Below are positions 11,380-22,145 of a stretch of DNA of 64,000 nucleotides, piece by piece. Numbering within the stretch: the stretch's first letter is position 1; every line of letters starts with the position of its first letter. Where the stretch lies: assembly GCA_018136815.1 (NCBI GenBank), contig CM030936.1:4168474-4232473 (forward strand). The letters run 5' to 3'. Below the pieces are notes generated by a model. The model did not search any database. It worked only from the letters and a program-made list of their open reading frames with translations, and was not told the DNA's origin. The DNA comes from Isochrysis galbana. Its lineage: Eukaryota; Haptophyta; Isochrysidales; Isochrysidaceae. Made by a program: the position numbers and the translations under genes.

Positions 11380-11500
11380 GGCGATCAACGCCCAATCACC
11401 ATCCAGCATGGAAACGCGTACAATCACAAAGGCGAGAAGCGCTCAATCACCATCACCCACAGCATAGAAAAGCGTTCAATCACCATCAGCACTCCCCCTC
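11380..11500 (+). repeat. Minisatellite, second block
   Basis: Three units carry the same core as 10250-10405, including GAGAAGCGCTCAATCACCAT, which is also present at about 10251. The two blocks flank the AT-rich island in direct orientation. Confidence 0.6.
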
Positions 11501-11509
11501 ACATTCACG

Positions 11510-12000
11510 TATCTTCCCTTACTCGAATGGGGAAACACGGGGAATGGAAAACAAGGGAGAGAGAGCCGAAAGGAGAGCGACGATGCGGCGAAAGGAGAGC
11601 AACGATGCGACGGGAGAGCCGATGCGATCGACAGTTACGAGGGAGGGTTAGTAGAAGTAAGGAGTAAGGAGGGAATCTACAATCTACAACACTTCAACAC
11701 TTCCCGCGCACTGATGACTGATGAAAACAAGGGCCAGGAAGTAGGCTAACTGCTGGGGGAGAACCCACGACGGCGAACACCTGCGACGAGAACGAGGACG
11801 AGTGCGGGGGAGAACGAGAGCAAGGAGGGACCCAGGCGATCGCAAAACACAAGGACCAGAGGCTTGGGGATCAGGATGCACAGGCTACAAGGAGGCGCAA
11901 CCGGGCAAGGATCGAGTAACGAGTTACGAGTAACGAGTGGCGCGTAGATCGACTAACGAGTAAAGTCAAAGGGCGCGCACGAGGGCGATCGCGAATGCGA
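11510..12000 (-). mobile_element. LTR-related sequence, family A type, reverse orientation
   Basis: Read on the minus strand, about 12000-11680 carries the signature of 33690-33960 and 57950-58170: TTACTCGTTACTCGT arrays, then GCTCCTTG-like and CCCTCCTTGCTCTCG blocks. No polypurine tract or clear LTR edge could be fixed. It probably represents a diverged solo LTR or LTR fragment. Confidence 0.4.
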
Positions 12001-12637
12001 CAAGAATCCACCAGCACGACGACACAAATTACAAATTCAACAGCGAACATGTTATACGAAGAACGATCGAACGCTTTACCGTGCTCTGCAAAGCGGCACA
12101 CTTTGGCAACTCCACGGACTCGTCTAGAAGAGCCCAAGATGACATGGGCCGGCAGCCCAAAAAAAGAATCGACATCGACACTAACGATTTCCGCCTTTCC
12201 GCCCACTATTCGAGAAACCGTACGACAACGAGGAACTAGCACCAAGCCCCAAACTGAAACGACTAGAAAAAAACTGAAAATAGAACACGTCATCAAACAC
12301 GAAAATGTAGAACACGATAACGACCAAGGATAAACCCCGGGCGCGCGAGGCGAAGCGCGAAGCGCCCCACAAAAGAAGAACACCTTGGGGAAAGCCGCAA
12401 GGCGCAAGGCGCAAGGAGAGGCTGCAACCTCAGGTTTGGTTGTTTTTTTTACAAATGCCCCGTGAATAGGATATAAAAATTTTCAGGAACCCCCCCTTCT
12501 GTATAATTGTATAAGGTGTAGAAAAAGGCAATGCAGGGGGCTAAAAAAAGGGAACCTCAAGTTGAATCCTCTGGCTGGGCCCACACACACCACACAGCGG
12601 CGCACACACGCGCGCCGCCACTCAACCACGATACAAA
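12001..12637. other. Unassigned sequence, possible retroelement debris
   Basis: Open frames exist on both strands (plus 11995-12333 is Thr/Lys-rich; minus 12407-11871 is hydrophobic), but neither shows a recognisable motif, and they overlap the LTR-like block. I could not decide whether either is coding. A CA-rich microsatellite lies near 12580-12610. Confidence 0.3.
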
Positions 12638-13145
12638 CCTAGATGTGAAAGACAGCGGGTGAGGTCTAGAAAGACATTAAAAACAGCTGTTTTTGGGAAT
12701 CGAAAAAAAACAGTAAAAAACAGTGCGAAAAACAGTGGGGCCACATATCCACATATACCGCAGGGGGGCCTTTCCCCCCGCGCGCGGAACGCCTCCGCCT
12801 CCGCTCCTCCGCCTCCCGCCTCCGCGTCCTGCGTCCTACGCATACGTAGGGCGCCGCCGCCGCTGCCCCCTCCCCTCCCCTCGGCCGATGGCGAGCCGCT
12901 ATCGGTGTTCAACCCCAAGCCCACGCACGCATCGCGATCCGCGCGCGTGCTGGTGGTGGTGGCCGCGGTCCCGCGTCCCGCGCGCACGCCGCGCTCGCGC
13001 GCGCCGCGCGCGGGCGGCCCCCAGCCCCAGCCCCGCTCTAAAAAAACAGTGGCAAAAACGGAGGGCGTTTGAAAAACAGTGAAAGACACTGTTTACTGTT
13101 TTTGGCCTCCGAAAAAAAACATTGTTTCTGTCTTTCACATCTAGG
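12638..13145. mobile_element. Non-autonomous TIR transposon with 8-bp target duplication (hAT-like)
   Basis: The left end reads CCTAGATGTGAAAGACAG (12638-12655) and the right end is its exact reverse complement (13128-13145). The element is flanked by GATACAAA on both sides (12630-12637 and 13146-13153), an 8-bp target-site duplication. The 508-bp body encodes no transposase. Eight-base duplications are typical of hAT elements, and also of P elements; the TIR is not a textbook hAT end, so the superfamily is inferred. Exact TIRs and duplication suggest fairly recent insertion. Confidence 0.85.
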
Positions 13146-13584
13146 GATACAAAAGGCCCTTCCTCCATCCTCCCCCTCCCCCTCTCCCAACTCTAGGCCC
13201 AAAGCAGTGTACATATGGGCCGACCCCCCGAAACCGAACACAAAAAGGAACGAGGGAACGAGGGACGAGGGGGGGAGCGGGAAGGGGAAAAAGGAAAAAG
13301 GAGAGGGCAAGGGCGACGTCGAGCGAGAGCCCCGATGCGGTGTACACAAATAGCGGAGTAGCGGGCATATTCAAGAAGTTTTTTTTGCATGCACGGCAGA
13401 ACACCACCTCGCGCCGATTCTGCGTCTAGCGTCTAGAGTCGAGAGTCTAGCAGAGGCGTCAACAACGGGTCGGCGTTTTATTTTCCCCATAGGAATTGGG
13501 TAGACTAGTATGTAGTATGTCCATGAAGCTCTAGCCTCTCTGTATTTGCTATGTCCAGAGGGCAGGGGCGACTCTGGATGCGCC

Positions 13585-15416
13585 ATGGCCTCGCGAACGT
13601 CGCTGCTGCTCTGCCTGCACGCGGCCGTTGCGCTGCACGCTCCCGTGGCGCCGGCGACGTACTGGTTGCGCACGCACGCGCTCCGCTGTTCTGAGCCCCC
13701 ATGCTCGGCCGACGAGCTTTTGCGACGCAGAGAGGGCCACATGAGAGCTGCAGAGCTGCTGCCCGAGGGCGAGCCAGCTGCAGCTGCAGCCGAGAACAGC
13801 ACCTCCTATTGGAAGAGGCTGCGCCGGCGGTGGCGAATACCGGCGCCCATTCAAGACTATCGATATTTGGGCAGGCCCAACAGCCGCCCCATCATGGACC
13901 TAGACGAGCTCCACACGCCTCGCTACACCTCACGAGACTGGGCACGCAATATTCTCACGATGCCGATGTCGCGCATCCTCCGGCGGATCACCTCGCCATT
14001 AATGTTCAACCTATGTGTGTCCCTCAGCTGCCTGCTTTGGCACCGGACGGTTGGGCTGCCCACGCTGTCTTCAGTGCCACACACACTACTTGGGTCTGCA
14101 TTGGGGCTCCTACTTGTGTTCAGAACCAACACAGCCTACGACCGATATTGGGAGGCAAGGCGCAGATGGGGCGAGATGGTTGACGAAGCGCGCGCGTTTG
14201 GCTCGCTCGCATGCACAGTCCTACCAATTCAGCATGCTGAGCCTCTACTGTCACTCATTGCTTCCTTCCCGTGGGTTCTCAAGAACCACCTCCGATGCGA
14301 GCGCTCATCTCGTCCGTTGCGCCGCCTTCTCGCCAATGAGACCTTCGAAGCTCTCATACATTCGGAGAATCAGCCACTCTTTTTGCTTGCAAAGATGCGC
14401 CGTCTCACGCACGCGTCAAAGGTATGCGCCGATCACATTAAGTGTGCCCAATGCCCAAGACTAGAGGGATCCAGGAGACGGACTTGTCGCAGAGGCACAC
14501 CTTATGTTTCTAAATGAGTGTCGCGATGCGTACCCACGATGGAGTATCCACGGAGTTGCTGGTGCCCACTTTGCGGTGATTGCGAGCGCGAACAAGTTCA
14601 AAGAAAGCAGTTTCTTGATCGTCCTCTCTTCTGATTACAGGCGTACGGAGTCATGGACAAGGAGCGTGAGATGTTGCTTGCATGTGCAAAGGGTCTCAGT
14701 TCGTGTGTCGGCGCATGCGAGCGTATTGTCCAGACGCCAATCCCGCTTCATTATTCGCGCCACACCTCGCGCTTCCTGACCTTGTACTGCAACTCGTTGC
14801 CGCTCATCATCACCCCATCGCTCGGTATGTGTTGGCGCATCATAGCCTTTACACGATTTGGTCTTTAGACGCCTATGGGTTTGGTTGACTGCGGGCTGCT
14901 CGAGTCTAGGGCTATCATTGACGAGGCGGCTTGTATTCCATCACATCAATCAAGCCTCCTGCGACACACTCACCTTATTCTCAACGCAGCCGCTCCCCTC
15001 CCTCCTTTCTTTGGTTTGTTCTCCGCCTCTCATTGCAGCCTGTTTTGTCGCCTCGTCCGGTAGGTTGCTTGGCTCCGGTCATGATGCTCATCCTAACTTG
15101 GGCACTCTTTGGCATTCTTGAGATCGGACACCTAATTGAGGAGCCATTCAATCGCGGCTCGGACGACGACGGGCTGCAGCTTCTGCCTCTTAATCAGCTC
15201 TGTCGCACTGTGCGCCGAGATGTGCGCGAGCTCATTGTATTAGCACGTGCCGAGTCGGAGGCCGGGTTCGATCCTCTGTTTGGTCGTGAGGTGGATCTCA
15301 CGGACACGACGTCGGACCGCCCTCGTATGGGGACCACAGAGGCATGGACTTTGGCGACGGAGAAGGCATTGCAGCCCGTCTTGCTACCGCCCTCACCCCC
15401 GCCGCAGCCTCCATAG
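13585..15416 (+). CDS. Bestrophin-family chloride channel, probably plastid (VCCN-like)
   Basis: Three exons, 13585-14421, 14641-14824 and 15064-15416, join in phases 0 and 1 to give 457 aa. The first in-frame ATG (13585) opens a hydrophobic N-terminus (MASRTSLLLCLHAAVALHAP) that could be a signal or plastid-targeting sequence. Bestrophin hallmarks are RTNTAYDRYWEARRRW (about 180-195), ERIVQTPIPLHYSRHTSRFL in exon 2, and the terminal GILEIGHLIEEPF. In plants the close relatives VCCN1/2 are thylakoid voltage-dependent Cl- channels that tune the proton motive force; the same role here is inference. Introns are 219 and 239 bp with GTATGC and GTATGT donors. The exon 3 acceptor (GGTAG at 15063) was chosen because it restores frame into CLAPVMMLILTW. 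Confidence 0.85.
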
Positions 15417-16559
15417 GATCAGGCGCTAGCGAACTCTTCATTTGCTCCAAGATGCGGCAATCACGCGTCCCGCGCCGAGAGATGCGCCGGGAGATGCGGC
15501 GTTCTCCATAATCTTGGTCTTGAGTATGCGCAAACGTCACATGGCTAGCACCAGGAGATGCGATGGCCTCCTCAGTCATGTTGGTCTGTCCTAGGTGCAA
15601 TTGCCTTCCTGCGGGGTCTTATCAGACGTGCTCAATCTTGAATCGGCCGCTGCCACTCGTCTCAGTGCATGTGCAAGACACGAAAGGCCCGGAAACGCAA
15701 AGCGTTAGCTATTTGTGCCGTCCGCTATTGGTGGTAAGCCACATTGCACCTCGAAGTATTCCTACCACAACTACGCATGTCGCGGAACCCCTCTATTATG
15801 TGCTCATGCCTCGTCTCCAAGTGCATTCATTGTGGCGCTGCGCTCGAGACTTCAGCTCGTAAGAGACCTGCCCTTGTCCCAAGGCTCGTCCACCATGACA
15901 TGAGCAGGTGACAACCATCGTTGTCTCGCTCTCGATGCCTCGAAACTTGCATACCATCCCACCACCAAACGCCACCGCAGTCTGTCCCATACAATTCTGC
16001 TCTTAAGACTCCGACTTGCATGCATGTGTCAACAAGCACCATGTGTGAAGGATATCCTGGAAGTTGTGCCGTTAGCAATGATCGTTGGTCGCTAGGCTCG
16101 GTTCCGGCAATGGTCACTGGGCGCTAGGCCCGGTTCCCGTCGTTGACGTCCCGCTCCTCTCCTGCTTCCACTCTTCTTGCTGTCCCCTTCGCATTCAGAA
16201 GGGGCCTTTTCGCGACATCGTGATGTTGTCTTCATCATCTTCCTTTCCGCCAAACAACTCTTTATTCTTATGTTTGCGTCTCATGTGTTCGTCGATATTT
16301 GAACTTATTGCATGCCGCAACGAAATGTTGTTTTTCAAGCACACGCGCGCATTCGGACGCCGTGCGATTATGCAGGGCCAATTCATTGCGCTCCATGTAA
16401 TCAAATGCAACATAGCTCCCCTTTTACGTGATAAAAACGTTTGAAAATTCTTGAAGTTGCTGGCTATCGCTACTAGTGAACTTACCCACGACCGGGCGAG
16501 AAAAAACATTTGAAGATTCTAGGCATCCTACTAGGCTAACGACACCTCACTAATCTTAT
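15417..16559. other. Intergenic, 1.1 kb, no gene recognised
   Basis: This is moderately AT-richer than the neighbouring genes and presumably includes the channel gene's 3' UTR. No domain, RNA gene or repeat shared with the rest of the window was seen. Confidence 0.5.
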
Positions 16560-16930
16560 GATTGGTCGCCATGGAGGGGGGCCTCGCCCCCCCCCCCCCC
16601 CCCCCCACTCTTTCGACTCCCCTCACGGGGGGCGAGAACCATCCCCATCCACATCCACCCCCCTGCGCTACCTCTTGGCTCTTGGCAGCTGCAGGGGGGA
16701 CTCATCCAGACTGCCCAGACTCTCCCAGAGAGTCGGGCACAGATCGCACGCCTTGGCCCGCGTTGGCCAGCTTGTCGCTCTGGCCAACCCCTCCTCCCGC
16801 CCTGGGCCCCCTGATCAGGACCCCCCAGCCAGCTCCAGTCGACCGGCAAGGGCGCGGAGTGCGAGCGAGGGAGAGGCAGCAGGAGGGGCCAGGGCCATGG
16901 CCCAGCCTCACCTACCCTATGAGCTGTGCT
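16560..16930 (-). repeat. Interspersed repeat family E, reverse copy
   Basis: Its reverse complement matches about 49880-50080 (GAGCACAGCTCA..., then CTGGCTGGGGGGTCCTGATC and GAGGAGGGG) and more loosely 55080-55250. A long C run (about 16590-16608) is at the lower-coordinate edge. It encodes nothing recognisable. Confidence 0.55.
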
Positions 16931-16939
16931 CATGCCACT

Positions 16940-17285
16940 CGACCGCCCCTCTCGCCGCTCGATTGTTGACGTGATTGCCGACCATAAGCGGCGGCACGCC
17001 GCTTTCGTTCCCTCGGGTTTTGCGCCTGTTCTCAACCAGCCTGCTGTCGTCGCTTCTGTACCCAGGGAGGTACCGGCGAGGCTTGTCTCCGACACGCCGC
17101 CTAGCCTCTACCCCCGTCACTGCCTATATGTTCGCGATCTTATCGTTTGCCGTCAATCCGCTACGGGCCCTACTCGTTATATCGTCGATTCCGCTCTCGC
17201 CGTCAACAAGACTCTCGCGGACACGGGAGCCGGCCCCTCGGTCGTGACCACCGAGCTGTTGGCTGCATTGCCCCGCGACGCTTGC
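16940..17285 (+). pseudogene. LTR-retrotransposon polyprotein fragment with retropepsin motif
   Basis: The open frame contains LADTGAGPSVVTTELLAAL, with the aspartic protease triad DTGA at 17220-17231 in its usual hydrophobic setting (protease of Ty3/gypsy-type elements). It has no start codon of its own, and reverse transcriptase, RNase H and integrase are absent. At about 17285 the frame passes directly into the 3' internal tail of family A, so an internal deletion has removed most of pol. Confidence 0.6.
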
Positions 17286-17289
17286 GTCT

Positions 17290-18510
17290 TAGTCGAACAC
17301 GCTTCGGATTCTCGATTCTCGTCGTTCCGCGTTCTTCGTTTCTCGCTCTCGATTCTCGATTCTCGTCGTTCCGCGTTCTCATCGGTCCTCGATTGTTCGT
17401 AACTTCTCGGTGCGTCGCTCATCACGTCTTCCGTCTTGGTTCGGCGTTTGGCGCGCGGCTCTCCCTCCATTCGGATTTATTGTTTCATTCGCTCTTCGGA
17501 TTTATTGTTTCATTCGCTCTTCGAATTTATTCGTTCATTCGCTCTTGGCTCATTCGGTCTCGTTCAGGATTGCTCTTCTGCCTTTCTCGTGGCTTGCTTG
17601 GAGCTCTCCGCTATCCGATAGGTTCTCTTCTTTCCCTCGCGGGACGCTCGATCCTAGCAGGGGGGTGTCGCATTCGCGAATCGACACTCGTTAGGCTTCT
17701 CTTCGTCGTTCGGCATTTATCGTTATAATTCTCTCGCTCTCGTTCTCGGTCAAAAGCTTCGCTTGAACGCATAGGATCTTGGGTTGTGGAGCGCCCTCTC
17801 TCTTGCTCTCGAAGAGAAGGGAAGTTTCCCCACCTTTCTTCATCCTAGGCGCCTCGCGAATAGGTTTAATTCGCTATCTTCCCCGCGCTTCTCTATCTAC
17901 TTCAGTGATTGCAATCAGGTTTAATTTGCAATCTCTTCGCATCTCCCCCTTAGGCCCACCGCATCTCTCTCGTCTTATTCGATAAGTCTTTTGGAATCCT
18001 GTGCGGCAGGATTGCCCCTCGTTTCCGTTATGGTGCGATTCCCCTTCCAGACGGGATCGCCGACAGATCGCCTTCTGATCGTCGTCCGTCGTCGTCTAGC
18101 TGGCCGGAGTGTTTGGGTTTGATTTCAGTCGAGTTATGTGAGAAAGTCGTGGGGCGAGAGTCGGGGTGTTTTCCTGGGTGTCGTTGTCCGTCGTCCTGTC
18201 GTCAGTCGTCATCCGTCGTCGCTCTCGCTCTCGTCGCTCTCGCTCTCGTAACACTCATACCCTACAGCCTCGCCTCTCCTCGCCAGCCCCTGCCATCACA
18301 GCCCTCCTCTCACTCGCCCTCGCCTCTCGCCACTCGTTCCATGTCGCTCTCGCCGCCGTCCTCGCCCTCGCTACAAGCCCGCCTGCCCGCCTTTCTCTGC
18401 TGACGGGCTTCAGCCTGTCAGCGCCTCCGAAGTCGTCTCCCTCGCCGCGCCTGCCGCCGGCTTCGCCCCTTCCTCATTGCCCTCAGGCCCTATGGGCCTT
18501 CCCAATTCGT
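17290..18510 (+). mobile_element. LTR retrotransposon family A: 3' tail, polypurine tract and LTR
   Basis: This is the plus-strand sister of 250-1560. A polypurine tract (AGCAGGGGGG, 17656-17665) sits immediately before TGTCGCATTCGCGA (17666), the expected start of a 3' LTR beginning with TG. The LTR continues to about 18510 and includes an open frame (18113-18403) also present in the inverted copy. Upstream is a TTCTCGATTCTCGTCGTTCC array and the protease fragment. The right LTR edge is not defined by a target duplication. Confidence 0.6.
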
Positions 18511-18524
18511 CACTAGGGCAGGGA

Positions 18525-18712
18525 GAAAGGTGGGGAAACTTCCCTTCTCTTCGAGGAAAAGAGAGAGAGCGCTCCACAACCCAAGATCCTATGCGCCCAA
18601 GCGAAGCTTTTGACCGAGAACGAGAACGAGAGAATTATAACGATAAATACCGAGCGACGAAGAGAAGCCTAACGAGTGTCGATTCGCGAATGAATGCGAC
18701 ACTCCTCATCGC
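18525..18712 (-). repeat. Inverted piece of the family A LTR
   Basis: This is the reverse complement of about 17666-17860: it includes GAGAGCGCTCCACAACCCAAG and ends at the TGTCGC start (minus-strand 18701). Together with 17290-18510 it forms an imperfect head-to-head arrangement of the same LTR. Confidence 0.6.
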
Positions 18713-18714
18713 CA

Positions 18715-19590
18715 TTAAAGCGGAGGGTCACCGCCGCCGCTACCACCACCACCACCGCCACCGCTGCTATCACCGCCGCCGCCCCTGCCTCCGCCACAGC
18801 TGCCGTCGCTACTGCCGCTGCCGCCGCCGGTGATGGCCATTTGATACAGCTCATGCTGATCCTGCACGACAGCTGCCAACGCTGCCTTCGCTGCCGCCAG
18901 CCTTGCCGGATCGGCCCCCACACACTTTCGCACGCGCCGCTGAGCAACCTCCAAGGCGTGTGCGCTCGCCTTGCGCGAACGCTCAATGTGCATTGCGCAC
19001 GCCTTCTCCGCGGGTGAGGCGTGAGGCCACTTCAGTGAGGCCTCGCGGGGCCACCACTGAGTCGGTAGACAGGCACAGGATCGCACGGCAGAGTATCACT
19101 GCCGCATTAGTGAACTCTCCTGTGCAACCCTGTGCCTTGGCCTCTGCTGCGCTGGACTTGGCGTACGCATGAAGCGCGTATGCATGAGTCCAGCGCAGGC
19201 CACCATCGGGCCGAGCTTACACATGAGCCCTGGGCTCAATGCGCTCGCCTCGGCGAACGGCCTCCATGAGGGCCTGAACTTCTGGCAGCGCTCGCCAGCG
19301 CTCGCCAGCGTCCCAGGGGCCGGCCTCATGGAGGTCGGGCCGTGTCGAATTATCGTATGCCTGCGGCGCGATGGGCGGGGATATGTCACTACCGGACTGT
19401 GCGACCCTCGAGATCGAGAGATCGAGCGTGCGACCCACCAGGGACCAGGGACCTCCCACATCCCTCGCGAGGCGCTTGAGCTTGGGCTCCTCACCAGCTG
19501 GCAGCCATTGCGAGGCCGACAGCCGGCGATCGGCCGACGCGGAACCTCCGCGTTTCTTATGGGGATTCGCCCGACATTCACTGCTTTGAT
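18715..19590 (-). pseudogene. Unrecognised coding region with glycine-rich C-terminus, probably intron-split or broken
   Basis: Two coding-like blocks are visible on the minus strand. The first, about 19585-19217, runs through SASQWLPAGEEPKLKRLA and PDLHEAGPWDAGERWRALPE to a stop after GTGTAAG, a possible donor. The second, 19030-18715, contains SPAEKACAMHIERSRKASAH and RLAAAKAALAAVVQDQHEL and ends in a Gly/Ser/Asp-rich tail. Joining them needs an intron I could not place with certainty. A first exon ATGGCGTCG followed by GTGAGT exists at 19686, but its phase does not fit. A fragment like SASQWLP recurs near 42945-42970, hinting at a repeat-borne gene. Function unknown. Confidence 0.35.
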
Positions 19591-19951
19591 TCCCTCACGC
19601 TCACGCTCACGCGCGCAATCCTCCCATTCTCCCAAAATAGACCTCCATGGGCCGGACAAGGCGGGGGAGTCACTCACCGACGCCATGGATTTTCGTGGGG
19701 TAGAGGGGGTTCGCGCGCGCGGGGGGGGGGGGTGCAGGTAAGGGGGGTCCCTGGGGAATCCTTGGACACCCAGGAGGGATGGAAAATAGTTGTTAAAAAG
19801 CGTGAGTGACCGGCCTACCCCTAGCTAGAGGGCTCCTAGCTCCTAGTGGTCCGCCCCCTAGGGGCCAAGCTAGGCTGGGGAAGCGGAGGGGCATGCCTAC
19901 GACCTACGAAGCCCCAGCCTCTCACACTTTTCAGCCGCGAAGCCAAGGCAC

Positions 19952-20224
19952 ATGACGAGGCACTCCCACACCCTCAACGCGCCTTGCTCGTCGTTTTCCG
20001 TGCGTGCCTATGCAACCGACAACAAGTACGCGCTACTTGTATTTATCCTTGGCCTATCCTTTGTCGCCAACATGCCTGCTCGAGTGGCCGTCGTAGACAA
20101 CTTTCAATGGAAGTACCTAGCGTTAGACACCCGTATTCCGCATTTCCTAGCACCCACTTTTGACTGGATAATGGGTGTGAGTCCACACATCACAAGTGAG
20201 CATCTTACCGCAACGTTGTCTTGA
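19952..20224 (+). CDS. Small predicted single-span membrane protein, 90 aa
   Basis: ATG at 19952, stop ending at 20224, only 25 bp from the convergent SDHB stop. Residues about 26-40 (YALLVFILGLSFVAN) form a likely membrane helix preceded by an Arg/Ser-rich N-terminus (SFSVRAYATDNK) that could be a mitochondrial presequence. A pyrimidine-rich TTTTCAG (19925-19932) just upstream could be an acceptor, so this may be the last exon of a longer gene. I recognise no family. A respiratory-chain small subunit is an appealing but unsupported idea. Confidence 0.4.
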   Translation: MTRHSHTLNAPCSSFSVRAYATDNKYALLVFILGLSFVANMPARVAVVDNFQWKYLALDTRIPHFLAPTFDWIMGVSPHITSEHLTATLS

Positions 20225-20249
20225 GAACGATGCCTCACGGGCCAGCTCT

Positions 20250-21440
20250 CTAGTTCGAATGCGAACTGCTCAGCTCAAGCTTAATTTGCGCAACCGCCTT
20301 CCCTGGGTTGAGATGCTTGGGACACGTTTTAGAGCAGTTCATGATGGTGTGACAGCGGTAAACCTTGAAGGCATCATCGAGGAACTTGAGTCGCTCTGCC
20401 TTCTTTGTGTCGCGTGAATCAGCCAGCCAACGGTAAGATTGGAGCAGGACTGCGGGCCCGAGATACTTGTCTGCATTCCACCAGTACGATGGGCATGAAG
20501 TCGTACAGCAGGCACACAATACACACTCGTAAAGACCTGGGGAGAATCATGGGGAACTGCAGTATGAGTACTTGAGCCATCTGCAAGCAAAGAACGGCAC
20601 CTCCTTGCGCCTCATACACTGCGCCCGGCCAGACACCACCGGGACATTCGCACAGGTAAGTTGGGAATCCGGAGCGGAGGCTGTCTTCCGTGACCGCCGA
20701 CTTCCATAAGACTTTTGAGGAAACAACACACTCCCCGCACTCGAGATGAGAGATCTGCTCCACAGCCGCTCTAGTCACGCTTGATCAAATTGCGCACCAT
20801 CCAGCTTGGATCGATCCTCCTTGGACTGATAATGCTCCTTTTCCATACCCACGCTCGAATCATTGATGAGATACGGCTGCACTGACTTGTGCTGCTCGTA
20901 GAAGTTGGACATGTCGGGCACTGCAATTTTGAGGAGGTCACGAAGATGTGGCTTTCTTCCGTACGTGCGCACTATTCGTGTGGCCATGCGCAGTGGACTA
21001 AATCGTGCTGGGGGAAGGAAGGCCAAGGGCGGGGACGCGCGTGGCGGCTCACCCAAATCCTTGAGAACGTACATGTGTGGCAAGGGGTAGATTTTTGTGT
21101 TGGTGCCGGGCTCATCAATCTTGCAGAGGCAGGCGAGGGTGTTGGAGCCGTTGATGTTCATCGAGCACGAGCCACAGATTCCCTCGCGGCACGAGCGTCG
21201 GAATGTGAGCGTGGGGTCGAGCTCGTTCTTGATTTTAAGAAGCGCGTCGAGCACCATCGGCCCGCACTCATTAAGGTCGATCTGATATTCCTGCATCCTT
21301 GGCTTAGTGTCAGGCTCGTCGGGGTTCCAGCGGTAAATTGAGAACGTCTTCATCTTGGCACCCGCGCTGGTGCTGAGGATTCTACGCGGTGCGAGCGCGC
21401 GCTGCGCGCGTCGTCCAACAGTTCGGGTCAGCGTTGCCAT
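20250..21440 (-). CDS. SDHB: Succinate dehydrogenase iron-sulfur subunit (complex II), mitochondrial
   Basis: Three exons, 21440-21053, 20920-20798 and 20536-20250, join in phase 1 both times to give 265 aa, close to the family's usual length. Residues 1-25 ([20 protein letters not shown]...) are Arg-rich and look like a mitochondrial presequence. The [2Fe-2S] ligands are in CREGICGSC plus the downstream Cys of NTLAC; the [4Fe-4S]/[3Fe-4S] ligands are in [18 protein letters not shown] and [20 protein letters not shown]. The protein passes electrons from succinate oxidation to ubiquinone in the inner membrane. Introns are 132 and 261 bp with GTGAGC and GTGCGC donors. The ORF upstream of each donor reads into the intron, so an unspliced model would give a wrong C-terminus. 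Confidence 0.95.
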
Positions 21441-21915
21441 AGCTCACTCTCGCTAGCGCGCGCTGACCCCCTCTCTATCAGCTGGCCTTTCCCCCCCACT
21501 CCACCCCCCCCCCTCCAGCTGAGCCTGCGCCGCCCGCTCTGCCGCAGACAGCGCGGCCTCCCCCCCTCCCTCTCCCCCCCCCCGCGCGCGCCTGTGCCCT
21601 GCCTGCTCGACTACCCCCCCGCGCCTGGCCTGCCCCCCCCCCCCCCCCCCCCCCTTCCCCCATCCTCTCGCCCTCCTCGCCCGTTTCTCATCATCTCTTC
21701 CTCTTCAGCCTCGCTCTCTTCTGCTGAAGAGAAAGAAGTCTGACCTCTTTACTCTCTCCCATCTTCCGTCCTCGGTGTGGGAGGAAAGGTCGAGAAAACT
21801 CGCTGCACTTCCGTGAGAGCGGCAGCGCTGCCACGCAGTAGAAAGTAAAGTAGCCAGCTTCTGCACCAGGGCTCCTTGCCCCCCCGCCCCCCAAAGGCCA
21901 AAGGCACACACAGCC
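21441..21915. promoter_or_regulatory. Divergent intergenic region between SDHB and the gene at 21916
   Basis: About 475 bp separates the two start codons. It is pyrimidine-rich on the plus strand, with several long C runs (one at about 21627-21653). It presumably holds two divergent promoters. No TATA box or other defined site was recognised. Confidence 0.4.
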
Positions 21916-22145
21916 ATGGCCATCCAGGTATCCAGGTGCGCACCGTCGCGGTTGGCGTGCGTGGTGTCCACCGTAGAACATAGTGGGATGAGGAGGGGGA
22001 GAGGGTCACACATGAGTCAAGCCGTGATCTCTACTTCTTGTGTCTTGTTCCCCTCCCAGACGGGCGACTGAGATTGAGGCCAAGATACCGCAGGAGGTGC
22101 TAGACGACCCGGAGGCACGCGAGATAATAAACCTCCTCTGGAAAA
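21916..22145 (+). pseudogene. 5' end of an unidentified gene, cut by a repeat
   Basis: Exon 1 (21916-21935: ATG, six codons plus two bases) has a GTGCGC donor. The next exon starts at 22060 after CCCTCCCAG and restores frame, giving an N-terminus MAIQVSRRATEIEAKIPQEV followed by about 14 more residues ending INLL. At about 22145 the sequence becomes repeat family F and coding character is lost. The IP-x-E-x-L spacing weakly resembles the N-terminus of DPH1 (diphthamide synthesis), but the part that would decide this is missing. The intact gene may have lain here before the insertion, or the repeat may sit in an intron. Confidence 0.35.

Noticed and set aside
13546..13584. Earlier start for the bestrophin-like gene
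   Set aside because: The codon at 13546 is TTG; the first in-frame ATG is at 13585 and opens the targeting-like sequence.
15563..16444. Several ORFs of 60-120 codons
   Set aside because: There is no motif, no splice-consistent partner and the frames overlap randomly.
20775..21440. Unspliced 221-aa SDHB
   Set aside because: It reads through intron 1 and lacks the second cysteine cluster; the three-exon model restores all iron-sulfur ligands.
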